From positions 1 through 64,000 of the forward strand of contig JAJFUF010000006.1 of NCBI GenBank assembly GCA_021372495.1: a stretch of DNA of 64,000 nt. The letters run 5' to 3'. A program made the translations under genes and the position numbers. The first letter of the stretch is position 1. Each line of letters starts with the position of its first letter. Positions 56,598-64,000 of the stretch are shown one piece after another. The notes under the pieces are model-generated. The model was not told where the DNA came from. It was given only the letters and a program-made list of their open reading frames with translations, and ran no database searches. Origin of the DNA: Lysobacteraceae bacterium (GTDB lineage Bacteria > Pseudomonadota > Gammaproteobacteria > Xanthomonadales > Rhodanobacteraceae).

Positions 56598-57602
56598 ATG
56601 AGCCTGCCCGCCGCCGACGCCGTCGAATCCCCGCGCGGTTTCGCCGCGGTGCGCGCGCTGGCCGGCGCCGACATGGCGCGGGTGGATGCGCTGATCCGTG
56701 CGCGGCTGGCCTCCGACGTGGTGCTGATCAACCAGATCGCCGAGCACATCGTCGGCGGCGGCGGCAAGCGCCTGCGGCCGATGCTGCACGTGCTGGCCGC
56801 GCGCGCCGCCGGCTACGAGGGCACGCAGCACGTCCAGCTTGCGGCGGTGATCGAGTTCATCCACACCGCCACGCTGCTGCACGACGACGTGGTCGACGGC
56901 TCCGACCTGCGCCGCGGGCGCAAGACCGCCAATGCGCTGTGGGGCAACGCGGCCAGCGTGCTGGTCGGCGACTTCCTCTATTCGCGCGCGTTCCAGCTGA
57001 TGGTCGAGCTGGACCGCATGCGCGTGATGCGCATCCTCGCCGACACCACCAACGCGATCGCCGAGGGCGAGGTGCTGCAACTGCTCAACATCGGCAACCC
57101 GGACACCGACGAGGCCGCCTACCTGCGCGTGATCGAGCGCAAGACCGCCGTGCTGTTCGCCGCCGCCACCGAGCTGGGCGCGGTGCTGGCCGGCCTGCCG
57201 GAAGCGCAGGAGCAGGCGCTGCGCCATTACGGCATGGAGCTCGGCTACGCCTTCCAGATCGCCGACGACCTGCTCGACTACGTCTCCGACGCCGACACGC
57301 TGGGCAAGAACGTCGGCGACGACCTCGCCGAGGGCAAGCCGACCCTGCCGCTGATCTACGCGCTGCAGACCGCGCGTGCCGACGAGGCCGCCGCGCTGCG
57401 CCGCGCGATCGAGTCGGGCGGGCTGGAATCGCTGGACCGCATCGTCGCCGCGATCCGCGACTCCGGCGCGCTGGAGCGCACTCGCGCGCGCGCGCGACGG
57501 CACGCCGACGCGGCGCGCGCGGCGCTCGCCACGATCGCGCCCTCGCCATGGCGCGACGCGCTGGCCGCGCTGGCGGACCATGCGGTCGAGCGGACGTCCT
57601 GA
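56598..57602 (+). CDS. ispB: Octaprenyl diphosphate synthase IspB
   Basis: A 334-residue trans-prenyltransferase building the ubiquinone side chain. The first Asp-rich motif is LLHDDVVDGSDLRRG and the second is FQIADDLLDYVSD; GGGGKRLRPMLHVLAA binds diphosphate. A small-residue position five before the first Asp motif (FIHTATLLHDD) suits long products. Supplies quinone for the ubiquinone hydroxylases at 59-61 kb. Confidence 0.94.
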   Translation: MSLPAADAVESPRGFAAVRALAGADMARVDALIRARLASDVVLINQIAEHIVGGGGKRLRPMLHVLAARAAGYEGTQHVQLAAVIEFIHTATLLHDDVVDGSDLRRGRKTANALWGNAASVLVGDFLYSRAFQLMVELDRMRVMRILADTTNAIAEGEVLQLLNIGNPDTDEAAYLRVIERKTAVLFAAATELGAVLAGLPEAQEQALRHYGMELGYAFQIADDLLDYVSDADTLGKNVGDDLAEGKPTLPLIYALQTARADEAAALRRAIESGGLESLDRIVAAIRDSGALERTRARARRHADAARAALATIAPSPWRDALAALADHAVERTS

Positions 57603-57613
57603 GACGCCTGAGG

Positions 57614-57677
57614 GGTCGCCTGCACGCAGGCTCCTGCAAGCGGCGGGCCTGGGGTAGGAGCCTGCGTGCAGGCGACC
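57614..57677. repeat. Inverted pair of GTAG-type REPs (BIME-like) between convergent genes
   Basis: GGTCGCCTGCACGCAGGCTC (from 57614) and its exact inverse ending GCCTGCGTGCAGGCGACC (57653-57677) share 22 paired bases around a 17-base centre. The right copy begins GGTAGGAG, with the GTAG lead of xanthomonad/pseudomonad REPs. Each copy is itself a palindrome (GCCTGC-GT-GCAGGC). It sits between ispB and the leftward gene at 57687 and can act as a two-way terminator. Confidence 0.8.
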
Positions 57678-57686
57678 GCGACGCGC

Positions 57687-58475
57687 TCAGGGCATGCCGG
57701 CGAACGCCTCGTCCAGCCAATCACGCATCAGCCGGTAGCTGCGCCGCGCCGCGCGCGCGTCGTAGCGGCAGCCGGGCGCGTGGTCGTCGACCTCGGTGAA
57801 GCAATGCACCGCGTTGCCGAGCACGACGAATTGCCAATCCGCGCCGCTGCCGCGCATCTCGTCCATGAAACTGTCGGCGTCGGGCATGGTGCCCTTGTCG
57901 TCGGCGCCGTTCATGACGAGCACGTGCGCCTTGATGTTCTTCGCCAGCGCCGGATCGTCGGTGCCGAGGCCGCCGTGGAAGCTGACCACCGCGGCGACGT
58001 CGGCGCCGCTGCGCGCGAGGTCCAGCACCGCCGAGCCGCCGAAGCAGAAGCCGATCGCGGCGAGGCGCGTCGCGTCGACCGGCGCGCTCGCGGCCTGCGC
58101 ACGCAGCACCTCCAGCGCCCTGTCGACGCGCTTGCGCATCAGCGCGCGGTCGGCATACAGCGGCTTGACCGCCTGCGCAGCCTCGTCGTTGCTCTTCGGC
58201 CGCACCTGCTCGCCGTACATGTCGGCGAGCAGGATCACGTAGTCGCGGCCCGCGATGCCCTTGGCCTTGGCCACCGCGCCGTCGTTGACGCCGCGCCAGT
58301 TCGGCACCATCAGCAGGCCGGGGCGTTTCGCGGCGACCGCGTCGTCGTACACCAGTACGCCGCGGAACGCGGTGCCGTCGAGCGTGTAGGCGACCGGCTT
58401 GGCGACCATCGCCGCCTGCGCCGCTCCGGCGGCGCCGAGGGCCAGCAGGGCTAACATCGCAATCGTCTTGCGCAT
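57687..58475 (-). CDS. Secreted dienelactone-hydrolase-family protein
   Basis: A 262-residue alpha/beta hydrolase with a signal peptide (MRKTIAMLALLALGAAGAAQ). The nucleophile is Cys in AIGFCFGGSAVLDLAR, the acid lies near NGADDKGTMPD and the base is in NAVHCFTEVDD, the Cys-Asp-His triad of dienelactone hydrolases. The export signal is unlike catabolic DLH. Convergent with ispB. Substrate unknown. Confidence 0.88.
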   Translation of the reverse strand: MRKTIAMLALLALGAAGAAQAAMVAKPVAYTLDGTAFRGVLVYDDAVAAKRPGLLMVPNWRGVNDGAVAKAKGIAGRDYVILLADMYGEQVRPKSNDEAAQAVKPLYADRALMRKRVDRALEVLRAQAASAPVDATRLAAIGFCFGGSAVLDLARSGADVAAVVSFHGGLGTDDPALAKNIKAHVLVMNGADDKGTMPDADSFMDEMRGSGADWQFVVLGNAVHCFTEVDDHAPGCRYDARAARRSYRLMRDWLDEAFAGMP

Positions 58476-58574
58476 GGCGGTGCCTCCTCGGGAAGTCGCA
58501 GAAGCTTAGCCCGCACCTTCCGGCGGCGGTAGATGGCGTTGCTAGACTGTCGGCTCACTGCCAGGAGACAACCG

Positions 58575-59033
58575 ATGCGCCCAGCTTTCGCCGCCGCCAT
58601 GCTCGCCACCGCCGGTTTCGTCCTCAGCGCGGGCGTGACGGCCGCGGTCAAACCGGAAACCGCGATCCACTACCGCCAGGGCGTCTATCACGCCATCGCG
58701 TGGAACTTCGCGCCGATGAACGCGATGGTGCGCGGCAAGCAGCCGTGGGACCAGGCCGACTTCGCCCGGCGCGCCGCACGCGTCGCGTTCTACAGCCAGC
58801 AACTGCTGGAAGGCTTCCCGCCCGGTTCCGACGCCGGTGCCAAGACCGACGCCAAACCGGCGATCTGGCAGAACACCGCCGACTTCAAGGCGAAGATGCA
58901 GGCCTTCCAGGACGCCTCGGCCGATCTCGCCAAGGCGGCCGCCGGCAGCGACGTCGAGGCGAGCAAGCAGGCGTTCGCCAAGACGGCGGAAGCCTGCAAG
59001 AGCTGCCACGAGAAGTACCGGGCGGAGGACTGA
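58575..59033 (+). CDS. Cytochrome c'
   Basis: A 152-residue periplasmic haem protein: signal peptide (MRPAFAAAMLATAGFVLSAG), four-helix bundle starting AIHYRQGVYHAIAWNFAPM, and the C-terminal haem motif CKSCH (Cys141, Cys144, His145). ATG 58575 follows AGGAG. Cytochromes c' bind NO and CO and may protect against nitrosative stress. Divergent from the DLH-like gene. Confidence 0.92.
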   Translation: MRPAFAAAMLATAGFVLSAGVTAAVKPETAIHYRQGVYHAIAWNFAPMNAMVRGKQPWDQADFARRAARVAFYSQQLLEGFPPGSDAGAKTDAKPAIWQNTADFKAKMQAFQDASADLAKAAAGSDVEASKQAFAKTAEACKSCHEKYRAED

Positions 59034-59042
59034 GGCGGGGCC

Positions 59043-59196
59043 GGGAGACGGGAGACGGGAGACGGGAGACGGGGGGCGCGCAGCGCCCCGCCCGTCATGC
59101 CGGCTTGTGCCGGAATGACGCGGTGGGAGTTTTGCGCGACCACGACGACCACGCATGCTCACCGCTGCGCGCCATCCTTTCCGCCTCCCGCTACCC
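59043..59196. repeat. Heptad inverted-repeat element with internal REP (copy 10)
   Basis: Left arm: GGGAGAC x4 and GGGGGGC (59043-59077). Right arm: CCTTTCC, GCCTCCC, GCTACCC (59176-59196). The core has CGTCATGCCGGC-TTGT-GCCGGAATGACG (59093-59120, 11 of 12 pairs). It lies between cytochrome c' and the leftward hydroxylase genes, 9 bases after the stop. Confidence 0.8.
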
Positions 59197-59207
59197 GGCC
59201 CTCCGCT

Positions 59208-60389
59208 TCATACCCCCGCCGCATGCTCGGCCAGGCGGCGCTTCAGCGGCGTCAGGCGGTCGAGCAGGCGCACGCCCAGCCCGCGCAGCGCGACCAACGG
59301 TTCGGCCTGCCAAGCGAACACGCGCGCCAGCACGTCGAACGACAGTGCGTCCAGCGTGTCGGCGCTGCGTCGCCGGCGCGCGTAGCGGCGCAGCACATGG
59401 ACCGCGCCGATATCGCCGCCGGCATCGCGCGCGGCGAGCAGCGTGTCGCGCAGCTCGGTCACGTCGCGCAGGCCGAGGTTGACGCCCTGTCCGGCCAGCG
59501 GATGCACCGCGTGCGCGGCGTCGCCGAGCAGGACGAAGCGTTCGGCGTCGTAGCGCTCGGCCAGCTTGAGGTGCAGCGGAAACGCCGCGCGCGGCGTGGT
59601 GGCGACGACGCGCCCCAGGCGGAAATCGCCGGCGAGGCCGACCTCGGCGCAGAACGCCGCATCGTCCAGTGCCAGCACGCGCGCGGCTTCGGCGTCCGGC
59701 AGCGACCACACGATCGAGCAACGTCCGTCCGCCAGCGGCAGCAACGCGATCGGGCCGCCGGGCAGGAAACGTTGCCAGGCAGTGTGCTCGTGCGGCCGCT
59801 CCGTCGTGACGTGCGCGACCACCGCGCGCTGGCCGTAGTCGCGGCCGCGCGTGGCGATGCCGGCGCGCCCGCGCAGCGGCGACTGCGCGCCGTCGGCGGC
59901 GACCAGCAGGCGCGCGGACAGCGCGCTGCCGTCGGCCAGTTCCAGCGCCGCGCGCTCCTCGCGCGCGGCGAAGTCGCGCACCTCGGCGGGGCACAGCCGG
60001 CGCACGCCGGCCGCATCCAGCGCCTGCCACAGGCGGTCCTGCACCAGCCGGTTCTCGACGATCCAGCCGAGCGCGTCGCGGCCCTGCTGCGCGGCGTCGA
60101 AGTCCAGCGCCGCGCCGTTTTCGGCGTCCCACACGTGCACGTGCCGGTACGGCGACACGCGCGCGGCGGCGATCGCCTCCCACACGCCGAGATCGCGCAG
60201 CAGCGTCGCCGACGACGGCGCCAGTGCGACCACGCGCAGGTCCACCTCGTCCTCGCTCCGCCACGGCGCCGGCGCACGCGCCTCGATCAGGCATGTGTCG
60301 AAGCCGGCGCGCGCCAGCGCCAGCGCGCAGGCGGCGCCGACCATGCCGCCGCCGACCACGGCGGCGTCGGGGATCGCGCGGCGGCTCAT
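59208..60389 (-). CDS. UbiH/UbiF/VisC-family FAD-dependent hydroxylase
   Basis: A 393-residue flavin monooxygenase of ubiquinone synthesis. GXGXXG-type site VVGGGMVGAACALALARAG, the DG motif LLVAADGAQSPLR, and the FAD-ribityl motif VLLGDAAHAVHPLAGQGVNLGL are present. Overlaps the upstream ubiH-like gene by ATGA. Likely the C5 or C6 hydroxylase (UbiI/UbiF-like); position of attack cannot be told from sequence alone. Confidence 0.87.
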   Translation of the reverse strand: MSRRAIPDAAVVGGGMVGAACALALARAGFDTCLIEARAPAPWRSEDEVDLRVVALAPSSATLLRDLGVWEAIAAARVSPYRHVHVWDAENGAALDFDAAQQGRDALGWIVENRLVQDRLWQALDAAGVRRLCPAEVRDFAAREERAALELADGSALSARLLVAADGAQSPLRGRAGIATRGRDYGQRAVVAHVTTERPHEHTAWQRFLPGGPIALLPLADGRCSIVWSLPDAEAARVLALDDAAFCAEVGLAGDFRLGRVVATTPRAAFPLHLKLAERYDAERFVLLGDAAHAVHPLAGQGVNLGLRDVTELRDTLLAARDAGGDIGAVHVLRRYARRRRSADTLDALSFDVLARVFAWQAEPLVALRGLGVRLLDRLTPLKRRLAEHAAGV

Positions 60390-61594
60390 CCGGCGGGCTC
60401 CAGCACGGCGCGCGGCGGCGTGCCGCGGAAACCCATGCCGCGCCGCGCCAGCGCGCGCTTCAGCGGCGGCACGCGGTCGCAGGCGATCAGCGCCAGCGAG
60501 CGCAGCGGCGCCAGCGCGGGCTCGGCCAGGCAGGCCAGGCCGACCAGACCGTGGCTCATCGCCATGGTGCCTTCGCGGTCCGCTGCGCGGCGCGCGGCGT
60601 ATTCGCGCAGCAGCGCGGCGGCGCCGGGATCGGCGGCGTCCGCGGCCAGCTCGGCCAGGGTCAGCGCGTCGCGCAGGCCGAGGTTGAATCCCTGCGCGCC
60701 GATCGGGTGGATCGTCTGCGCGGCGTTGCCGACCAGCACCGCGCGCGGCGCGGTCAGCGCAGCCGCGGCGACGCGGCGGATGCGGTAGGGGTGGCGCTTG
60801 CCGGGCCGCGCGAGGCGCCCCAGCCGCCAGCCGAAGCGCGCCTGCGCCAGCGCGAGGAAGGCGTCGTCGTCCAGCGCGGCGACGCGCTCGCCGTCGGCGG
60901 CGGGCACGGTCAGCACCAGCCCGGCGCGGCCGTGTCCCAGCGGCAGCAGCGCCACCGGACCCGCGTCGCCGAAGCGCTCGAAGGCGCAGCCGTCGGGCTC
61001 GCGTTCGGGCGTCAGCGTGGCGACGAACAGCGTCTGCGCGTAATCGTGCACTTCGGCGCCGATGCCGAGCCGCGCGCGCACGAACGACTCGGTGCCGTCG
61101 GCGCCGACCAGCAGGCGCGCGACGATCTCGCGCTCGCCGTCGGCGCCGCGCACGACCGCGCGCCAGCCGTCGGCGTGCGGTGCGAGTTCGACCAGCGACG
61201 CGGGCGCACAGCGCGTCAGCCGCGTGCAGGCCGAGAGGCGCGCCAGCAGCGCGCGGCCGAGTTCGCGCGCCGGCAGGGTCCAGCCCAGCGCGTCCACGCC
61301 GAACTCGGCGGCGGCCAGACGCGTCGCGCCGAACTCGCCGGCGCGGCTGACGTGCACGCGGCGGATCGGCGTCGCCTGCGCCTCGGCGTGCGCCCACACG
61401 CCGAGCGCGCGCAGACCGTTGCCGCTGGCGCGCGCGAGCGCCAGGTTGCGCTCGTCGTAGCTCGGCTGCGCGTCCGCGCGCGGCGCCGCGGCCTCGACCA
61501 GCACGGCGTCGCGGCCGGCGGCGTCCAGCGCGATGGCCAGGCTGGCGCCGACCAGGCCGCCGCCGACGATCAGGATTTCGGTGCGTTCGGGCAT
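60386..61594 (-). CDS. ubiH: UbiH-like FAD-dependent ubiquinone hydroxylase
   Basis: A 402-residue paralogue of its neighbour: LIVGGGLVGASLAIALDAAG, SYDERNLALARAS, LLVGADGTESFVRA and VLVGNAAQTIHPIGAQGFNL. The NAAQTIHPIGAQGFNLGLRD block is typical of UbiH (2-octaprenyl-6-methoxyphenol hydroxylase). ATG 61594 begins MPERTEILIV. First of a two-gene unit; divergent from the CobC-like phosphatase. Confidence 0.88.
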   Translation of the reverse strand: MPERTEILIVGGGLVGASLAIALDAAGRDAVLVEAAAPRADAQPSYDERNLALARASGNGLRALGVWAHAEAQATPIRRVHVSRAGEFGATRLAAAEFGVDALGWTLPARELGRALLARLSACTRLTRCAPASLVELAPHADGWRAVVRGADGEREIVARLLVGADGTESFVRARLGIGAEVHDYAQTLFVATLTPEREPDGCAFERFGDAGPVALLPLGHGRAGLVLTVPAADGERVAALDDDAFLALAQARFGWRLGRLARPGKRHPYRIRRVAAAALTAPRAVLVGNAAQTIHPIGAQGFNLGLRDALTLAELAADAADPGAAALLREYAARRAADREGTMAMSHGLVGLACLAEPALAPLRSLALIACDRVPPLKRALARRGMGFRGTPPRAVLEPAG

Positions 61595-61646
61595 GCCGGC
61601 ATGATACGTGCCGACGCTAAGATGGCGCCATGACGCGGAGCAGACG

Positions 61647-62252
61647 ATGGAGCTGATCCTGGTGCGCCATGGTGGCGCCGACGCGCCCACCGGCGTGTGC
61701 GTCGGCCAGTCCGATCCGCCGCTGGCGGTGGCCGGTTTCACCGCCGTGCAGCGGCTCGCCGCGGGCTGGACCGCGCCGCCGCCGCGCTTCCTGTTCAGCT
61801 CCGACCTCAAGCGCGCGCAGCAGAGCGCGCAGGTGCTGGCCGCGCGCTTCGCGCTGGAGCCGCTGGCCGACCCGCGCCTGCGCGAGGCCGACTTCGGCGA
61901 GTGGGAAGGCCAGCGCTGGGAGGCGGTGATCGCGCGCGACGCGGCGCGCTACCGGCACTGGACCGAGAACTGGGTGATCCAGCCGGCGCCCGGCGGCGAG
62001 AGCTTCGCCGACGTGGTGCGCCGCACCGGCGCCTGGCTGTCCGCGCTGCTGGCGACCACGCGCGAAGGCGACTGCGTGCTCGCGGTCGCCCATCAGGGCT
62101 CGATCCGCGCGCTGCTGTGCCACGCGCTCGGCCTGCCGCCGTCGCGCGCGCCGGCGCTGCGCGTCGATCCGGCGCACGCGGTGCGCATCGCCTGCCGCAG
62201 CGGACAGTTTGAAGTATGCTATTCGAACGTTCCGCGCTTTCAGTGGGAGTAG
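61647..62252 (+). CDS. Histidine phosphatase, CobC (alpha-ribazole phosphatase)-like
   Basis: A 201-residue phosphoglycerate-mutase-fold phosphatase. Catalytic RHG is in LILVRHGGADAP, with FSSDLKRAQQSAQVLA, EADFGEWEGQRWE and VAHQGSIRALL (second His). The EADFGEWEG and GGES patterns fit CobC. It is first in a run with DUF6580 and a cobalamin adenosyltransferase, which supports alpha-ribazole-5'-phosphate dephosphorylation in B12 salvage. TAAGAT (61618) is a possible -10. Confidence 0.8.
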   Translation: MELILVRHGGADAPTGVCVGQSDPPLAVAGFTAVQRLAAGWTAPPPRFLFSSDLKRAQQSAQVLAARFALEPLADPRLREADFGEWEGQRWEAVIARDAARYRHWTENWVIQPAPGGESFADVVRRTGAWLSALLATTREGDCVLAVAHQGSIRALLCHALGLPPSRAPALRVDPAHAVRIACRSGQFEVCYSNVPRFQWE

Positions 62253-62262
62253 AGACGCCGTC

Positions 62263-62826
62263 ATGGAATCCGCCGCTCCGGCCCGCACCTTCACGCCCCG
62301 CACCCTGGTCCTGACCGGCATGATCGCCTTCGCGGTCGGCGTGCGCCTGCTGATCCACTTCGTGCCCGGCGTGCTGCCGTGGCACTTCACGCCGGTCGAG
62401 GCGATCGCGCTGTTCGGCGGCGCCTACTTCACCGACCGGCGCCTGGCGTTGCTGGTGCCGCTGGCGGCCATGCTGGTTGCCGACCTGGTCATCGGCACCT
62501 ACGCGCTGATGCCGGTGATCTATGCCTGCATCGCCGCCAGCACGCTGCTCGGCTTCGGCCTGCGCGGCCGCGTGACGACGCTGCGCGTGGCCGGCTACGG
62601 CGTGCTCGGCTCGGTGCTGTTCTTCGCGGTCACCAACTTCGCCGAGTGGGCGGTCGGCGGCACCGAGTTCTGCCGCGCCGGCCTGCTGCCCTGCTACGTC
62701 GCCGCGCTGCCGTTCTTCAAGACCTGGCTGGCCGGCACCCTAGTGTGGAGCGGCGTGCTGTTCGGCGGTTTCGCCCTGCTCAGCCGCAGCGTCCCGGCGC
62801 TGGCGCCGCAGCCGGCGCACGCCTGA
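62263..62826 (+). CDS. DUF6580 family membrane protein (putative transporter)
   Basis: A 187-residue protein with five or six TM helices: LVLTGMIAFAVGVRLLIHF, FTPVEAIALFGGAYF, RLALLVPLAAMLVADLVIG, LMPVIYACIAASTLLGFGL, a helix with VLFFAVTNFAEW, and a last one after FKTWLAGTLVW. Size and topology resemble ECF transporter S-components. It lies between CobC-like and the cobalamin adenosyltransferase, so a corrinoid or B12-precursor substrate is a reasonable guess. ATG 62263, 10 bases after CobC-like. Confidence 0.75.
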   Translation: MESAAPARTFTPRTLVLTGMIAFAVGVRLLIHFVPGVLPWHFTPVEAIALFGGAYFTDRRLALLVPLAAMLVADLVIGTYALMPVIYACIAASTLLGFGLRGRVTTLRVAGYGVLGSVLFFAVTNFAEWAVGGTEFCRAGLLPCYVAALPFFKTWLAGTLVWSGVLFGGFALLSRSVPALAPQPAHA

Positions 62827-62993
62827 CCGGCGGCCTCGACGCCCGCGCGCGGCGCGGGCTCGGGCATCCCCTGCCGCACGCAACGCGCCGCGTTCCCCCC
62901 GCGGCCGCATGCGCGGGCATGTTGCAGCGCGCGCTGCGCGGCCGCCGGCGCGGGGTTTACCATGAAGGCTCCCTCTTCACCGCGGAGTGCACC

Positions 62994-63563
62994 GTGGGCA
63001 ACCGCCTCTCCAGGATCTATACCCGCACCGGCGACGACGGCAGCACGGGACTCGGCGACGGTTCGCGCGTAACCAAAGACTCGGCGCGCGTCAGCGCCTA
63101 CGGCACGGTCGACGAGCTGAACTGCACCATCGGCATGGTGCTGGCGGCGGACGGCGTGTCCGCCGATGTTCGCGAAGTGCTCACCCAGGTGCAGCACGAC
63201 CTGTTCGACCTCGGCGGCGAGCTGTGCATCCCCGGCATGGCGATGATCGAGGACAAGGACATCGAGCGGCTGGAAAGCACGCTCGACCGCCTCAATGCGG
63301 ACCTGCCGGCGCTGAAGGAATTCATCCTGCCCGGCGGCGGCATGGCGGCGGCCTGCTGCCAGTTGGCGCGCACCGTGTGCCGGCGCGCCGAGCGCGCGGC
63401 GGTGACGCTGGCGCGCGGCGAGACGATCCGCCCGCAGGCGCTGCGCTACCTCAACCGCCTGTCCGACCTGCTGTTCGTGGTGTCCCGCGTGCTGGCCCGC
63501 GCCAGCGGCCACGGCGAAGTGCTGTGGCAGCACGAGCGGCGCCGCAAGGGAACATCGCCATGA
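62994..63563 (+). CDS. ATP:cob(I)alamin adenosyltransferase (PduO/MMAB type)
   Basis: A 189-residue PduO-type enzyme making adenosylcobalamin. N-terminal ATP-binding IYTRTGDDGSTGLGDGSRV and KDSARVSAYGTVDELNCTIG are diagnostic, and FILPGGGMAAACCQLARTVCRRAER and YLNRLSDLLFVVSR complete the fold. The start is a GTG at 62994 with GCGGAG upstream. Ends ATGA with the next small gene. The 168-base gap before it holds GC-rich DNA and TACCAT, a weak -10. Confidence 0.93.
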   Translation: MGNRLSRIYTRTGDDGSTGLGDGSRVTKDSARVSAYGTVDELNCTIGMVLAADGVSADVREVLTQVQHDLFDLGGELCIPGMAMIEDKDIERLESTLDRLNADLPALKEFILPGGGMAAACCQLARTVCRRAERAAVTLARGETIRPQALRYLNRLSDLLFVVSRVLARASGHGEVLWQHERRRKGTSP

Positions 63564-63760
63564 GCGCAAAAGCCTACTTCGTCACCAGCAGCGCGGCATT
63601 CGCGCTGCTCGCGCTGGGACACGCGTGGCGACTGCTGCAGGGCTGGAGCCTGCACCTGGGGCCGCTGTCGATCCCGACGTGGGCCTCGTGGATCGTCCTG
63701 CTGGCCGGCGCCACGCTGGGCGGATGGGGACTGATGCTGTACCGCCGCACCGCTGCGTGA
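63560..63760 (+). CDS. Small two-helix membrane protein
   Basis: 66 residues with two TM helices (FVTSSAAFALLALGHAWRLL and WASWIVLLAGATLGGWGLML) and a basic end. It overlaps the adenosyltransferase by ATGA and the next gene by GTGA, so it is translated in series with them. I do not recognise the family. Confidence 0.65.
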   Translation: MSAKAYFVTSSAAFALLALGHAWRLLQGWSLHLGPLSIPTWASWIVLLAGATLGGWGLMLYRRTAA

Positions 63761-64000
63761 CGCTGCGCCTCTACACCCACGCCGCCTGCCTCGGCCACCA
63801 CGCCGGCCCGGGGCATCCGGAGGCGCCGGCGCGCCTGGAAGCGGTGCTGCAGGCCCTGGACCACGACCGCTTCGTTGCGCTCGACCGCGTCGAGGCGCCC
63901 GCGGCGACCCGCGAACAGCTGCTGCGCGTGCACGCGGCGGAGCACCTCGCACGGGTGTTCGGCGCGGCGCCGCAGCAGGGCTTCAGCCGCCTCGATCCGG
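63757..64000 (+). CDS. Histone-deacetylase-family amidohydrolase (5' part, cut by window end)
   Basis: The first 81 codons from GTG 63757: LRLYTHAACLGHHAGPGHPE then APARLEAVLQALDHDRF and LLRVHAAEHLARV. The H..GPGHPE.P.RL pattern is the N-terminal signature of class II HDAC-like / acetoin-utilisation (AcuC-like) deacetylases. The catalytic histidines and Zn ligands would lie beyond the window. Confidence 0.8.
   Translation, partial: MTLRLYTHAACLGHHAGPGHPEAPARLEAVLQALDHDRFVALDRVEAPAATREQLLRVHAAEHLARVFGAAPQQGFSRLDP

Noticed and set aside
61595..61646. Cobalamin riboswitch upstream of the CobC-like gene
   Set aside because: Only 52 bases separate it from the divergent ubiH, too short for the riboswitch, and no B12-box sequence is seen.

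Overview
The window is about 70% G+C, densely coded, and carries a gene order typical of the Xanthomonadales (Gammaproteobacteria; a Xanthomonadaceae or Rhodanobacteraceae member). The main markers are tRNA-Lys, queC, queE, cpoB-pal-tolBARQ-ybgC, ruvB-kup-ruvA-ruvC, yebC and aspS in one run, sucCD beside pilSR, and an otsB-GH15-otsA trehalose operon. No plasmid, prophage, integrase, CRISPR array or complete insertion sequence is visible. This is chromosomal core plus a few accessory genes.

Layout. 1-5.1 kb is an accessory end: a REP-associated tyrosine transposase, a GNAT gene running into an Ig-like remnant, a LysR regulator, a secreted lipocalin-like protein and an exported amidohydrolase. 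5.4-13.5 kb is a peroxide-defence island: ahpC-ahpD divergent from oxyR, then rnk, a rubrerythrin / Fe-S oxidoreductase / DUF3501 operon with a membrane-anchored protein, msrA-msrB and a glutathione S-transferase. 14.2-16.9 kb holds nadB and nadA (quinolinate synthesis). 17-22.1 kb holds DUF2007, DinB-like, glnS, a nucleoside deaminase, rlmM and a VTT membrane protein. 22.4-37.9 kb is the long leftward block of queuosine, Tol-Pal, Holliday-junction and aspS genes. 38-45.7 kb has clpB divergent from otsB-GH15-otsA and a diguanylate cyclase. 45.7-52.3 kb has pgeF, rluD, bamD, nadE and sucCD. 52.5-57.6 kb has pilSR, ssb and ispB. 57.7-64 kb has a dienelactone-hydrolase-like protein, cytochrome c', two ubiquinone-type hydroxylases, and a cluster of a CobC-like phosphatase, DUF6580 and a cobalamin adenosyltransferase, ending in a truncated histone-deacetylase-like gene.

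Regulation visible in the DNA. Two sites match the spaced double ATAG-N7-CTAT architecture of OxyR: one between ahpC and oxyR, the other directly upstream of the rubrerythrin operon. An identical 7+7 palindrome (TATGCTC-N5-GAGCATA) lies just upstream of nadA and of nadE, which are 33 kb apart, and looks like a shared NAD-biosynthesis operator.

Repeats. Ten junctions carry short arrays of 7-bp units, and at most of them the arrays form the two arms of an inverted repeat. Unit sequence differs between loci but matches between the two arms of one locus. Some copies enclose REP-like palindromes, and one copy supplies the C-terminal residues of AspS. This repeat family, the putative NAD operator, the OxyR-linked rubrerythrin/DUF3501 operon and the DUF6580 membrane protein in a B12-salvage context are the most interesting items here.
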